Below are positions 16,614 through 25,193 of a stretch of 49,528 nt of DNA, in pieces; the stretch's first letter is position 1, and each line of letters starts with the position of its first letter. Position numbers and translations under genes: made by a program. The stretch lies in the NCBI RefSeq assembly GCF_003423665.1, contig NZ_BFBY01000005.1:1-49528 (forward strand). Direction: 5' to 3'. This DNA comes from Lactobacillus rodentium. GTDB taxonomy: Bacteria > Bacillota > Bacilli > Lactobacillales > Lactobacillaceae. Below the pieces are notes generated by a model. The model made no database searches and had not been told where the DNA came from. It saw only the letters and a list, made by a program, of their open reading frames with translations.

Positions 16614-16640
16614 GTCCACATTAGTTTGTGGGCTTTTTTT
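16614..16640 (+). terminator. Terminator of cassette 3
   Basis: The GTCCACA / TGTGGGC stem is followed by seven T on the plus strand. Confidence 0.85.
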
Positions 16641-16653
16641 ATAGCAGATTTAC

Positions 16654-16685
16654 TGAAAGTACTTTCAATAGTGGTAATATATTAT
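16654..16685 (+). promoter_or_regulatory. Operator-like palindrome and -10 of the metal ATPase gene
   Basis: TGAAAGTACTTTCA (16654-16667) is a perfect 14-bp palindrome fitting TGAA-N6-TTCA, the core of operators bound by ArsR/SmtB metal sensors. It covers the -35 area of a promoter whose -10 is likely TATATT/TATTAT (16678-16685). Regulation by such a sensor is inferred; no arsR-type gene is nearby. Confidence 0.5.
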
Positions 16686-16712
16686 AGATAGAAAAATTTT
16701 GGAGGCTATTTT

Positions 16713-18599
16713 ATGTTAAAACGACAATGGAAATTGATTACCGTTTTAGTAATTGGAATTGTTAGTCTTATTCTAGACTTTGGTTTTGGCAATCCGACCA
16801 TTGGTACCTTTCCAATTTCTGAAATTTTAATCGATATATTCGGTATTTTCATGGCTCTCACCCTCTTAAAAGAAATGATTGAAACCATTGAAGGTGGAAA
16901 CTGGGGTGTCGATATCTTAGCTATTATTGCAGTGGTTTCTACAATGATAGTTGGAGATTACTGGGCTGCTTGGATGATATTAGTTATGCTTACTGGTGGT
17001 GACTCACTCGAAGACTATGCTACTAGTCAAGCAGACAAGGAATTAAAATCACTTCTTAAAAATACTCCCCGTGTTGCCAACAAGCTAGTAGACGGCAAAA
17101 TCACTCAAGTTAATGTTAATGACTTAAAAATTGGCGATATTGTTCTAATTAAACCAGGTAGTCAAGTTCCAGTTGATGGTGAAATCGTTAAAGGTAGTTC
17201 TAGTTTTGACCAATCATCTTTAACTGGAGAATCTGTACCTGTTGATAAAACTATTGGTGATACTTTAATGTCTGGTTCCCTCAACGGTGATAATGCTGTT
17301 GAAATGAAAGTAACCAAACTTGCTAAAGATTCTGAATACCAAACTATTGTTGCCTTAGTTAAATCTTCAGAAGCCCAACCAGCCAAATTTGTTAAAATGG
17401 CAGATCGTTATGCTGTACCCTTCACTATTATTTCTTTGGTAATCGGTATTGCAGCAATGCTGGTTTCTATTTACACCAATCCAGGTGCTGGTTGGCAAGC
17501 TCACTTTATGCGTTTTGCCCAAGTTATGGTGGTAGCTTCACCTTGTCCTTTGTTAATTGCGGCTCCTGTAGCAATGGTTTCAGGTATGAGTTCAATGTCT
17601 AAGCACCATATTATTGTTAAATCTGGTACTACACTTGAAAAATTAGCACGCGTTTTAACCTTTGCTTTTGATAAAACTGGTACTTTAACTGAAAACCAGC
17701 TAGTAATTAACGAAGTAGTACCTACTAAAGATACCAATCTAACTAAGGAAGAATTACAAAGTTTAGCAGCTAGTGTTGAACAACAATCAAGCCACATTAT
17801 TGCTACTTCATTAGTTAAAGATACTAAAGACGACCTACTTAAAAAAGCTGATAACATTAAAGAAGTAACAGGTAAAGGTGTTACTGGTACAGTAGATGGT
17901 AAAGAAATTAAAGTAGGTAAACTTTCATTTGTTGCGCCTAACCAAGAATCACTTAACATTAATTCAACTGCTATTTATATTTCTGTTGACGGAAAATTTG
18001 CAGGATATATTACTTTTAAAGATCAAATCAGACCAAATACCGCTTCAACTATTGCTCGCTTACGTCGCCAAGGTGTAAAGCAGATTATGATGTTAACTGG
18101 TGACCATAAAAATGTAGCTGATAAAATTGCTAAAGAAGCTGGTATCAATGAATCTGAAGTTCATGCTGACTTATTACCAGCACAAAAAATTGAAGCCATT
18201 AAAGATGTACAACCAGATTTAAGACCGGTTGCTATGGTTGGTGATGGTGTAAATGATGCTCCAAGTTTGATGGCTGCTGACGTTGGTATTGCTATGGGTG
18301 CTAAAGGTGCTACCGCTGCTAGTGAAAGTGCTGATGCTGTCATTATGGTTAATGACCTTTCTAAAGTTAATGATGCTGTAGCTATTTCTAAGCACACTAT
18401 GCGTGTAGCACATATTGATATTATTACTGCTATCTGTGTAGTTATCTTAATTGAATTAGTAGCCTTTACTGGGATCATTCCTGCAATTTGGGGAGCAATC
18501 ATCCAAGAAGTTGTTGATTTAATTACTATCTTACTTGCTTTACTTGCTAAGAAAAAGCCAACTAATCCAAGTGAAACTGGATTGCCTAAAAAAGATTAA
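16713..18599 (+). CDS. Heavy-metal-type P-type ATPase with an SPC motif
   Basis: A 628-residue P1B-like ATPase. The membrane motif is ASPCPLLIAAPVA (SPC, as in the P1B-4 group) rather than CPC. The phosphorylation site AFDKTGTLTEN lies near 314, TGES in the actuator domain, and MLTGDH and VGDGVNDAP in the nucleotide/hinge regions. There is no N-terminal HMA or Cys-rich metal-binding domain. The last helices carry QEVVDLITIL instead of the P1B-4 HEGS/T motif, so the metal (Co, Fe, Mn or other) is uncertain. The start has a good Shine-Dalgarno (TTGGAGG). It has its own promoter region with an SmtB-type palindrome, and a terminator. Confidence 0.85.
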   Translation: MLKRQWKLITVLVIGIVSLILDFGFGNPTIGTFPISEILIDIFGIFMALTLLKEMIETIEGGNWGVDILAIIAVVSTMIVGDYWAAWMILVMLTGGDSLEDYATSQADKELKSLLKNTPRVANKLVDGKITQVNVNDLKIGDIVLIKPGSQVPVDGEIVKGSSSFDQSSLTGESVPVDKTIGDTLMSGSLNGDNAVEMKVTKLAKDSEYQTIVALVKSSEAQPAKFVKMADRYAVPFTIISLVIGIAAMLVSIYTNPGAGWQAHFMRFAQVMVVASPCPLLIAAPVAMVSGMSSMSKHHIIVKSGTTLEKLARVLTFAFDKTGTLTENQLVINEVVPTKDTNLTKEELQSLAASVEQQSSHIIATSLVKDTKDDLLKKADNIKEVTGKGVTGTVDGKEIKVGKLSFVAPNQESLNINSTAIYISVDGKFAGYITFKDQIRPNTASTIARLRRQGVKQIMMLTGDHKNVADKIAKEAGINESEVHADLLPAQKIEAIKDVQPDLRPVAMVGDGVNDAPSLMAADVGIAMGAKGATAASESADAVIMVNDLSKVNDAVAISKHTMRVAHIDIITAICVVILIELVAFTGIIPAIWGAIIQEVVDLITILLALLAKKKPTNPSETGLPKKD

Positions 18600-18672
18600 T
18601 TTGCACAAAATTTAATTATTAGTTAAACTAAATTCAACTGAATATACGTATGTAATAGTGGTTGGGTTTTAA

Positions 18673-18730
18673 AAACTTTCAAGATTTGCTTATTTGGGTC
18701 AATAAGCAGCTTGAAAGTTTTTTATTTTTT
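18673..18730 (+). terminator. Terminator of the metal ATPase gene
   Basis: A long stem AAAACTTTCAAG / CTTGAAAGTTTT with an inner TTGCTTATT / AATAAGCA stem is followed by T-rich sequence. Confidence 0.9.
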
Positions 18731-18757
18731 ATGATGTTTTATAAAGGAAATATATAA

Positions 18758-19933
18758 ATGGAATTTATTGGTGAATTAATTTTAATTTTACTAGCTACGA
18801 GTCTGTTAGGACAGCTGTTTGCCCGTTTTAATATGCCAGCAGTAATCGGACAACTTTTATCTGGAATTCTCTTAGGCCCCGCAATTCTAAATTGGGTCCA
18901 CCCTAATGACATCATTGCAATTTTTTCAGAATTTGGTGTAATTCTTCTAATGTTTTTAGCGGGTTTAGAAAGTGACCTAGATTTATTAAAAAAATATTTT
19001 AAATTAAGTTTTACTGTTGCTGCAGTTGGGGTTATCTTACCAGTTATTTTTATGGGCGTGGCTTCTTTAGCCTTTGGAATGAAATTTCTTGAAGCTCTTT
19101 TTATTGGGATTGTTTTTGCAGCCACTAGTGTTTCAATTTCCGTTGTTGTCCTCCAAGAAGCGGGCAAACTCCATACTCGCCCTGGTAGTGCTATTTTAGG
19201 AGCTGCCGTAGTTGATGATATTTTGGCAGTCATTGTCTTAAGTTTATTCACTACTTTTAGCCATGAAGGTGGCAAGAGTGGTTTAACTAATAACTTTTTC
19301 CTTAATTTATTAATTGAAGTTGTTTATTTTGTTGGTGTTTGGGTAATTTTCAAATTCGTAGCACCTTATTTTATGAAGGCTGCTGAAAGAATTGACGTAA
19401 ATTATTCCGTTGTGATAGCTTCTCTTATTTTAGCTTTATCTATGGCCTGGGCTGCTGAATTAGTCGGCTTAAGTGATGTTGTGGGGGCATTTTTTGGCGG
19501 TCTAGCTATTAGACAGACACCACAGTTTAAAGAAGTTAACTCTTCAGTAAGTGCTATCGGTTATTCAATTTTTATTCCAGTATTCTTTGTTGATATTGGC
19601 TTATCAATGACTTTTGCTAGTCTAGTCAAAGATCTTGGCTTTATCATTGTCATGACTATCCTAGCCATCTTTTCAAAATTCTGGGCTGGAAAATATTCTA
19701 GTGAAATTTTTGGTTTTACTAAAAATGAAGGAAATATTGTTGGTGCGGGTATGATTTCTCGTGGTGAAGTAGCCTTAATTGTGGCTCAGATTGGTATTAG
19801 TAACCATCTTTTCCCTGAAGATATTTATTCAAGTTTGATTTTAGTAATTATTTTAACTACAGTGATTTCACCCTTTGTGTTAAATCATTTTATTAAATCT
19901 GAACCAAAAAATTTATCTCTAAAAGAAAATTAA
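18758..19933 (+). CDS. CPA2-family Na+(K+)/H+ antiporter
   Basis: A 391-residue membrane protein of the NapA/KefB type. GQLLSGILLGPAIL lies in an early helix, FLAGLESDL follows, and the paired acids characteristic of electrogenic exchangers are in GAAVVDDILAVIVL near 148-162. There is no C-terminal TrkA domain, so it is closer to NapA than to Kef channels. It exports sodium (or potassium) in exchange for protons, a pH/salt role. Start spacing to the Shine-Dalgarno (AAAGGA) is a little long. The gap to the next gene is 60 nt. Confidence 0.85.
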   Translation: MEFIGELILILLATSLLGQLFARFNMPAVIGQLLSGILLGPAILNWVHPNDIIAIFSEFGVILLMFLAGLESDLDLLKKYFKLSFTVAAVGVILPVIFMGVASLAFGMKFLEALFIGIVFAATSVSISVVVLQEAGKLHTRPGSAILGAAVVDDILAVIVLSLFTTFSHEGGKSGLTNNFFLNLLIEVVYFVGVWVIFKFVAPYFMKAAERIDVNYSVVIASLILALSMAWAAELVGLSDVVGAFFGGLAIRQTPQFKEVNSSVSAIGYSIFIPVFFVDIGLSMTFASLVKDLGFIIVMTILAIFSKFWAGKYSSEIFGFTKNEGNIVGAGMISRGEVALIVAQIGISNHLFPEDIYSSLILVIILTTVISPFVLNHFIKSEPKNLSLKEN

Positions 19934-20008
19934 CTAATTTATTATTTTTACTTATAATAAATATTATATATTTCACTAAATAACGCTAATTAATTGGAGA
20001 TGTTGGAA

Positions 20009-20578
20009 TTGAATAAAAATAGAATTGAAGCATTCACAGATGCTATCGTAGCTATTGCGGCAACAATTATGGTCCTTGAATTACATGTACCAAAATATAA
20101 TGATCTAGCCGGCTTAATTGAAGAATGGCCTGTCTTTCTTGCTTATATTATTAGTTTTACTTTAATTTACATTGTTTGGTATAACCACCACAATCTTTTT
20201 CAAAAGGCTAAAAATATTAGTACTTCGACTTATTTAATAAATGGAGTTTGGCTCTTTTTCCTTACCTTAATTCCCTTCTTTACACGCTGGGTGGGTAATG
20301 CCCCTGAAAGTACTTTACCCGAATTTTTTTATGCTTTAGATCTTTTATTATGGAGTTTATTATTCCAAGTTATGGACCATCAAATTATTAAAGATAACCC
20401 TGATGCCCCAGCAGATCCTACTAATACTGTTAGATATAGAACTTTTCTCTATTTAGGATTAGTTTTGGCCTTAATTGTTAGTTTTATTTGGCCACTTGGA
20501 TGTTTAATTATTCTAGTAATTTCAATCATCTTATTAGGAATTGGCGTCTTCGTAATGCCTCGCGAAATAAAAAAATAA
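20009..20578 (+). CDS. TMEM175/DUF1211-family potassium-channel-like protein
   Basis: About 189 residues, six hydrophobic segments. The first helix starts NKNRIEAFTDAIVAIAATI, matching the TMEM175 pore-helix motif (FSD-like, here FTD), and YIVWYNHHNLF in the third helix also fits the family. Bacterial members form K+-permeable channels. The frame can be opened at a TTG at 19994 or an ATG at 20000, but the GGAG at 19996-19999 places the TTG at 20009 at 9 nt, and the family normally begins with this (M)NKNRIEAF sequence. It follows the antiporter and may share its transcript. Confidence 0.8.
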   Translation: MNKNRIEAFTDAIVAIAATIMVLELHVPKYNDLAGLIEEWPVFLAYIISFTLIYIVWYNHHNLFQKAKNISTSTYLINGVWLFFLTLIPFFTRWVGNAPESTLPEFFYALDLLLWSLLFQVMDHQIIKDNPDAPADPTNTVRYRTFLYLGLVLALIVSFIWPLGCLIILVISIILLGIGVFVMPREIKK

Positions 20579-20579
20579 A

Positions 20580-20628
20580 CTAAAAATGACATAGTTAGGA
20601 TTATCCTAACTATGTCATTTTTGTTTGT
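20580..20628 (+). terminator. Bidirectional terminator between convergent genes
   Basis: The AAAAATGACATAGTTAGGAT / ATCCTAACTATGTCATTTTT stem is flanked by A and T runs and serves both the channel gene and the CPBP gene. Confidence 0.9.
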
Positions 20629-20638
20629 GATTCTTTTA

Positions 20639-21295
20639 TTATAGTAAACTCATTAAATTATTTAACATATGGGCCAAAATTGAGTAACGAATATCCTTAG
20701 TTTTGACATAAGTCCAAGCCAAAATTGATCCCATCATCCAATATAGAAAAAGAAATTTATCCATCGATGGATCATGACCAAATGCAAATACAAATCCACT
20801 AGTAATTATCCCCAACCATTTGGTATAAACGTTTTCCACAGGGAAAAAGGTGTTGAAAAACATTCCTCTAAAAATGAGTTCTTCACAGATTGGTGCCAAA
20901 ATTACTAACATCAGATTAAAAATTGGATTAACACTTTTTTGTAACTCCTCAATCACTTTTTGATTGGCAGAAGTACTATTCTTACTAAAATAAATGGTAA
21001 AAATTATTTGCATGATCACAATAAGTATAAATGCAGCAATAGCAATTAAAATTCGTTTTATACCCCAGTGTGGTTTTTGGTTAAAATTCCAATTATTTTC
21101 AATTTTCAATTGACGTTGATATATTGCATATAATGCCCAAATCAACCCAATAGTTATAATAATTATTAGAGCAATTCGTAAAACAGAAATTGATTTTCCT
21201 TGACGCACAACATAAATAACTTGGGCAAACTCATAGGCAATAAAAGCTAAAATCATTATCCCTAAATTACAGATCACACGTAAAAAACGTCTCAT
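20639..21295 (-). CDS. CPBP-family intramembrane metalloprotease
   Basis: A 218-residue polytopic protein with all CPBP/Abi hallmarks in order: CEELIFRGMFF (EExxxR), FVFAFGHDPS (second motif His) and the final HMLNNL (HxxxN). These glutamic intramembrane proteases process prenylated proteins in eukaryotes; in lactobacilli some act in bacteriocin immunity or surface maturation. No bacteriocin gene is seen nearby, so its role is open. It stands alone on this strand. Confidence 0.85.
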   Translation of the reverse strand: MRRFLRVICNLGIMILAFIAYEFAQVIYVVRQGKSISVLRIALIIIITIGLIWALYAIYQRQLKIENNWNFNQKPHWGIKRILIAIAAFILIVIMQIIFTIYFSKNSTSANQKVIEELQKSVNPIFNLMLVILAPICEELIFRGMFFNTFFPVENVYTKWLGIITSGFVFAFGHDPSMDKFLFLYWMMGSILAWTYVKTKDIRYSILAHMLNNLMSLL

Positions 21296-21346
21296 TAGTT
21301 TCCTCTTTTCATATCATCTTTAGTAAAAAATAAGTAATAGTTAAAT

Positions 21347-21352
21347 TATAAT
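21347..21352 (+). promoter_or_regulatory. -10 box that decides the YdcF-like start
   Basis: A perfect TATAAT overlaps the first in-frame ATG (21351). If it is the -10, that ATG is outside the transcript and the ATG at 21381 is the start. The -35 is poor. Confidence 0.45.
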
Positions 21353-21380
21353 GAAAGAAAATAATAAAGGACAAGAAAAA

Positions 21381-22499
21381 ATGGACAAAATAGCACAACA
21401 ATTAAATCATTTTTGGAATTACTTTCTCCACCATGAACTGACTACTTTAACAATAATTATGTTTATCAGCCTTGGAATTTTTTTTCTTTCTTGGCTAATT
21501 GAACCACGTCGACTAATGAATGGAATATTATTTACACTTGCTTTTCTAATCTTTTTAAGTTGGTTTGCCGTTTTAATTTTCTCCCAAAATAATAAAGCAT
21601 TAACCTATACTTTTGGTAGTATAGCTATTCTACTGTTTTTGACCATATCTTTACTAGTAGTATTTTCGTGGGCATTTTTTCTCTGGAATGCATACTTTGT
21701 TTGGAAATATGAAAGTCATAGCCTTCCTAATTTACTAACTTTATTTATTGGTCTTGCCTTAGTAGGCATTTGGTTTATTGAACGCATTGGCCTACTACGC
21801 CACTTGCCACAATGGGTAAATTTAATTTTAACGGCTGCTATCGTTATTACTATTTATCTTGGAATTGTGATGTATAACTTCTTAGTAAATCTTTTACTCT
21901 ATCAGTTTACCCCACGAGGATATAAACAAGATTATCTAATTGTCTTAGGAGCAGGACTAATTAATGGTAATAAAGTTTCACGTTTGTTAGGCGCGCGAAT
22001 TGATCGTGCTATCGCTTATAGCAATAAACAGTATGATAAAGGGCATAAGCGTCCTAAAATAATCATGTCAGGTGGTCAAGGAAAGGATGAAGATTTATCA
22101 GAAGCAGCAGCTATGAAGGCCTATGCTATTAAACATGGGATGCCAGAAGAATATATTTTACTTGAAGATAAATCTACTAATACTCAAGAAAATATGGTCT
22201 TTTCTAAGCAAATTGCCATTAAAGATTTTGGTAATAATAAATTTAGAGCCAAATTCTTCACTAATAATTATCATCTTTTTCGCGCAGGTCTATATGCCAA
22301 GCTTGCTCATTTACACGCAAATGGTGTGGGTGCAACAACTAGATTATATTTTTTACCAAATGCCATTATTAGAGAGTTTGCTGGTACTTTTATCATGCAC
22401 AAAAAAAGACACTTTTTCATCATTGGGCTAATTGCCTTGATATTCATTATCCAAGCTATAGTAATAAGTTTTGGTTGGGCAAAGTATCGTATTCTTTAA
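21381..22499 (+). CDS. YdcF/DUF218-family membrane protein
   Basis: About 372 residues: five or so N-terminal membrane segments, then a DUF218 domain starting YLIVLGAGLINGNKVSRLLG, with MSGGQGKDEDLSEAAAMKAY and LEDKSTNTQENMVFSK further on, and a final membrane helix. DUF218 proteins (ElyC/SanA/YdcF) are linked to envelope assembly; the reaction is not settled. The start at 21381 has AAAGGA upstream and lies after the TATAAT box. It is divergent from the CPBP gene. Confidence 0.8.
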   Translation: MDKIAQQLNHFWNYFLHHELTTLTIIMFISLGIFFLSWLIEPRRLMNGILFTLAFLIFLSWFAVLIFSQNNKALTYTFGSIAILLFLTISLLVVFSWAFFLWNAYFVWKYESHSLPNLLTLFIGLALVGIWFIERIGLLRHLPQWVNLILTAAIVITIYLGIVMYNFLVNLLLYQFTPRGYKQDYLIVLGAGLINGNKVSRLLGARIDRAIAYSNKQYDKGHKRPKIIMSGGQGKDEDLSEAAAMKAYAIKHGMPEEYILLEDKSTNTQENMVFSKQIAIKDFGNNKFRAKFFTNNYHLFRAGLYAKLAHLHANGVGATTRLYFLPNAIIREFAGTFIMHKKRHFFIIGLIALIFIIQAIVISFGWAKYRIL

Positions 22500-22561
22500 T
22501 AATTATTAAAAAATATATTTATTTTTGTTATAAATTGGCTATTTACAAATATCTGCTTTAA

Positions 22562-22594
22562 AATAATAGTTAGTTACCTAACTATTATTTTTTA
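22562..22594 (+). terminator. Terminator (or leader hairpin) before the ABC exporter
   Basis: The AATAATAGTTAG / CTAACTATTATT stem plus TTTTTT ends the YdcF-like transcript. Only 21 nt separate it from the next start codon, so the exporter's own promoter may lie upstream and the hairpin could act as an attenuator. Confidence 0.75.
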
Positions 22595-22615
22595 TCTTTT
22601 TAAGAAAGGATACTA

Positions 22616-24958
22616 ATGTTACAACTTGAACACTTAATGAAAACCTATAAAGTTGGAGATACAATTACACATGCCCTAAATGATGTAACTATCAACTTTA
22701 GAAATCATGAATTTGTGGCTATTTTAGGCCCAAGTGGTTCCGGAAAAACGACACTTTTAAATGTAATCGGTGGCTTAGATCACTATGATTCCGGTGATAT
22801 TATCATCAATGGTAAATCTACCAAAAATTTCACTCAAACTGATTGGGATGCTTATCGCAACAATACTGTTGGTTTTATTTTTCAAAGCTATAATTTAATT
22901 CCCCATCTTTCTATCATTGAGAATGTTGAATTAGGAATGACCCTTTCTGGTGTCGATAGTAAAGAACGTCATGAAAAAGCAATCGCTGCCCTTAAGAAAG
23001 TTGGTCTAGGTGAACATATTTATAAAAAGCCTAATCAACTTTCAGGAGGTCAGATGCAAAGAGTAGCTATTGCCCGGGCAATAGCTAATGATCCTGATAT
23101 TTTACTTTGTGATGAACCGACTGGTGCCCTTGATACCAAAACTAGTAAAGATATTATGAAAATAATCAAGGAACTTAGCAAAGATAAGCTGGTTATCATG
23201 GTTACCCACAATCCAGAGTTAGCTGATGAATATGCAAGTCGCATCGTGCACTTTCAAGATGGTAAAATTCTTAGCGATTCTGATCCTTACACTCCACCTA
23301 AAGATGTCAAAGATACCTTCCATTTAAAAAAGACCAAAATGTCTTACTGGAATGCCTTAAAACTCAGTTTTACTAACATTATGACCAAAAAAGGACAAAC
23401 CTTTTTAACTGCTTTTGCTTCCAGTATCGGAATTATTGGGATTGCAATTGTCTTAGCACTTTCTCATGGCTTTCAAAAGCAAATTGATGAAACTCAAACT
23501 AAAACATTGGCCCAATTCCCCATATCTATTTCTCAAACAGCAACAGATCTGAGTGCTAATTCAAACAGAGAAAAAAGTAATAACAAGAATGTGAAATATC
23601 GCGGGTATTTAACTGCTGCGATACCTGATAACGAGAAAAATACTCATCAAAATCATATTACTCAAGCTTATCTCAACTATATCAAGAAAATAAATCCTGC
23701 TTATGCTAATAACATCTCATTTATTCGCGGAACGCAATTAAATTTACTCTCTAATAATGATGGCAAAATAAGCAAGGTTGAATTCTCAAATACTAATAAT
23801 TCTCAAAATTCATTAGCTAGTGCTCAATTACAAAGTATGAACACGATGGGAATCAATACCAATGTTTTTCCTACAACTTTAGATTCTAAGAAGAATTCAT
23901 TTTTAAAAACTAACTATCAATTGCTTGAGGGTAAGTGGCCTAAAGCAAGTACTGATGTAGTTTTAGTCCTAAATAATAAAGATGAGGCCAATTTAAACGC
24001 TTTGACTAATTTAGGTTTAAAAGTTAAAGATGGTCAAAAAATTGATCTTTCAAAATTAATTGGCAAAAAATTTAAACTAGTCACTAATAATGATTATTAC
24101 CAAAAATTATCCACTGGAACTTACGTCCCAAAAACACCTGATCAAGCAATGTACAATTCAGCTTCAACTACTATTACCCTTGCAGGTGTTATTCGCAGTA
24201 AAAATAATAGTCAAATGGCTTTACTTGATAATGGGATTGCCTATAGTGACAATTTAACTAAAAAAATTATTAATCAAAACAAAAATTCAGAAATTGTCCA
24301 AGCACAAAAGAATTCCAATCTTAATGTGCTAACTAACCAACCTTTAGCAAATAGTCAAAAAGAACAACTACTTGCTAGTTTAGGTGGGTCTTCTCTTCCA
24401 AGTAGTATTTTAATTTATCCTACTTCTTTTGATTCAAAAGATAAAATTCTAAGCTACCTTGATAAGTGGAACAAAGGCAAGAAATCAAGCGCTAAAATTA
24501 TCTATACTGATATGTCTGGCACCGTAACCCAATTAACCGGTGGTGTCTTAAGCGGTATTACTACCGTCCTAGTTGCTTTTGCTGGCATTTCTTTAATTAC
24601 TTCAATGATTATGATTGGAATTTTAACTTATACTTCAGTCCTTGAACGTACTAAAGAAATTGGTATTCTTAAGGCCCTAGGAGCTAGAAAACGTGACATC
24701 ACTCGCGTTTTTGATGCCGAAACATTTATTTTAGGAGCTTTTTCAGGTGTTTTAGGGATCTTTATTGCTTACCTGTTAACTTTTCCAATCAGTGCAATTA
24801 TTTACAACATGACTGATATGCCTAATGTGGCCCAATTAGATTGGTTACAAGCTATTATCTTAGTCGTGATTGCAACAATTTTAACCATGATTGGTGGTCA
24901 CCTTCCTGCTAAAATGGCAGCTAAAAGAGATGCCGCTGAGGCACTTCGCAGTGAATAA
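22616..24958 (+). CDS. ABC exporter, fused ATPase and FtsX/MacB-type permease
   Basis: 780 residues in one chain. The N-terminal ATPase (about 1-235) has Walker A GPSGSGKTT, signature LSGGQMQR, and Walker B LLCDEPTGALD. Then come a membrane helix (about 262-285), a large Asn/Ser-rich extracytoplasmic domain (about 290-640), and three C-terminal helices of the FtsX core with LERTKEIGILKALGA. Such MacB-like fusions export peptides, lipids or antimicrobials. No adjacent two-component system is seen, unlike Bce-type loci. The Shine-Dalgarno is AAGAAAGGA. Confidence 0.85.
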   Translation: MLQLEHLMKTYKVGDTITHALNDVTINFRNHEFVAILGPSGSGKTTLLNVIGGLDHYDSGDIIINGKSTKNFTQTDWDAYRNNTVGFIFQSYNLIPHLSIIENVELGMTLSGVDSKERHEKAIAALKKVGLGEHIYKKPNQLSGGQMQRVAIARAIANDPDILLCDEPTGALDTKTSKDIMKIIKELSKDKLVIMVTHNPELADEYASRIVHFQDGKILSDSDPYTPPKDVKDTFHLKKTKMSYWNALKLSFTNIMTKKGQTFLTAFASSIGIIGIAIVLALSHGFQKQIDETQTKTLAQFPISISQTATDLSANSNREKSNNKNVKYRGYLTAAIPDNEKNTHQNHITQAYLNYIKKINPAYANNISFIRGTQLNLLSNNDGKISKVEFSNTNNSQNSLASAQLQSMNTMGINTNVFPTTLDSKKNSFLKTNYQLLEGKWPKASTDVVLVLNNKDEANLNALTNLGLKVKDGQKIDLSKLIGKKFKLVTNNDYYQKLSTGTYVPKTPDQAMYNSASTTITLAGVIRSKNNSQMALLDNGIAYSDNLTKKIINQNKNSEIVQAQKNSNLNVLTNQPLANSQKEQLLASLGGSSLPSSILIYPTSFDSKDKILSYLDKWNKGKKSSAKIIYTDMSGTVTQLTGGVLSGITTVLVAFAGISLITSMIMIGILTYTSVLERTKEIGILKALGARKRDITRVFDAETFILGAFSGVLGIFIAYLLTFPISAIIYNMTDMPNVAQLDWLQAIILVVIATILTMIGGHLPAKMAAKRDAAEALRSE

Positions 24959-25003
24959 TTTTTCAAATAACAAAACTATTTTATTTTTAATATATTAATT
25001 AGT

Positions 25004-25041
25004 AAAAGCAGAAGTAACGGCGTGTCACTTCTGCTTTTTTT
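25004..25041 (+). terminator. Terminator of the ABC exporter gene
   Basis: The AAAGCAGAAGT / ACTTCTGCTTT stem is followed by a T run. Confidence 0.9.
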
Positions 25042-25108
25042 ATATAACAAAAACTCCTAAGTTTAATTCTTTTAAAGTTTTTTTGGACCTTTTTCTTCAG
25101 ATTAATTG

Positions 25109-25138
25109 TTGATATGATTGAAAACGTTTAAATATAAG
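25109..25138 (+). promoter_or_regulatory. cyd operon promoter with a cre site in the spacer
   Basis: TTGATA (25109-25114), 18 bp, TATAAG (25133-25138). The spacer contains TGAAAACGTTTAAA (25119-25132), which fits the CcpA cre consensus apart from its end. A cre inside the promoter predicts carbon catabolite repression of the bd oxidase (inference). Confidence 0.6.
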
Positions 25139-25193
25139 CTTATTATGGAGTTGCAAATAATTTATTTGGATATTTATAGGAAAAGGTGAAATT

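Larger units (their letters stand above)
16461..16640. repeat. Tandem cassette, copy 3 of 3
   Basis: Same architecture: TTCACA (16461-16466), 9 bp, TATTAT (16476-16481), nested hairpin, near-invariant block, inverted repeat, terminator. Its ORF start lies 244 bp from that of copy 2. It ends about 70 bp before the SPC-type ATPase gene. The T run of its terminator is good only on the plus strand (seven T). Confidence 0.9.

Noticed and set aside
15960-16640. CRISPR array
   Set aside because: The repeats are over 100 bp long, only three in number, with spacers that are terminators and AT-rich filler, and no cas gene is present.
17501-18502. Long minus-strand open frames opposite the SPC-type ATPase
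   Set aside because: Low-complexity Ser/Thr/Ile-rich translations without ribosome sites, opposite a gene with every P-type ATPase motif. The same holds for the other antisense frames, for example those opposite clpL and the permeases.
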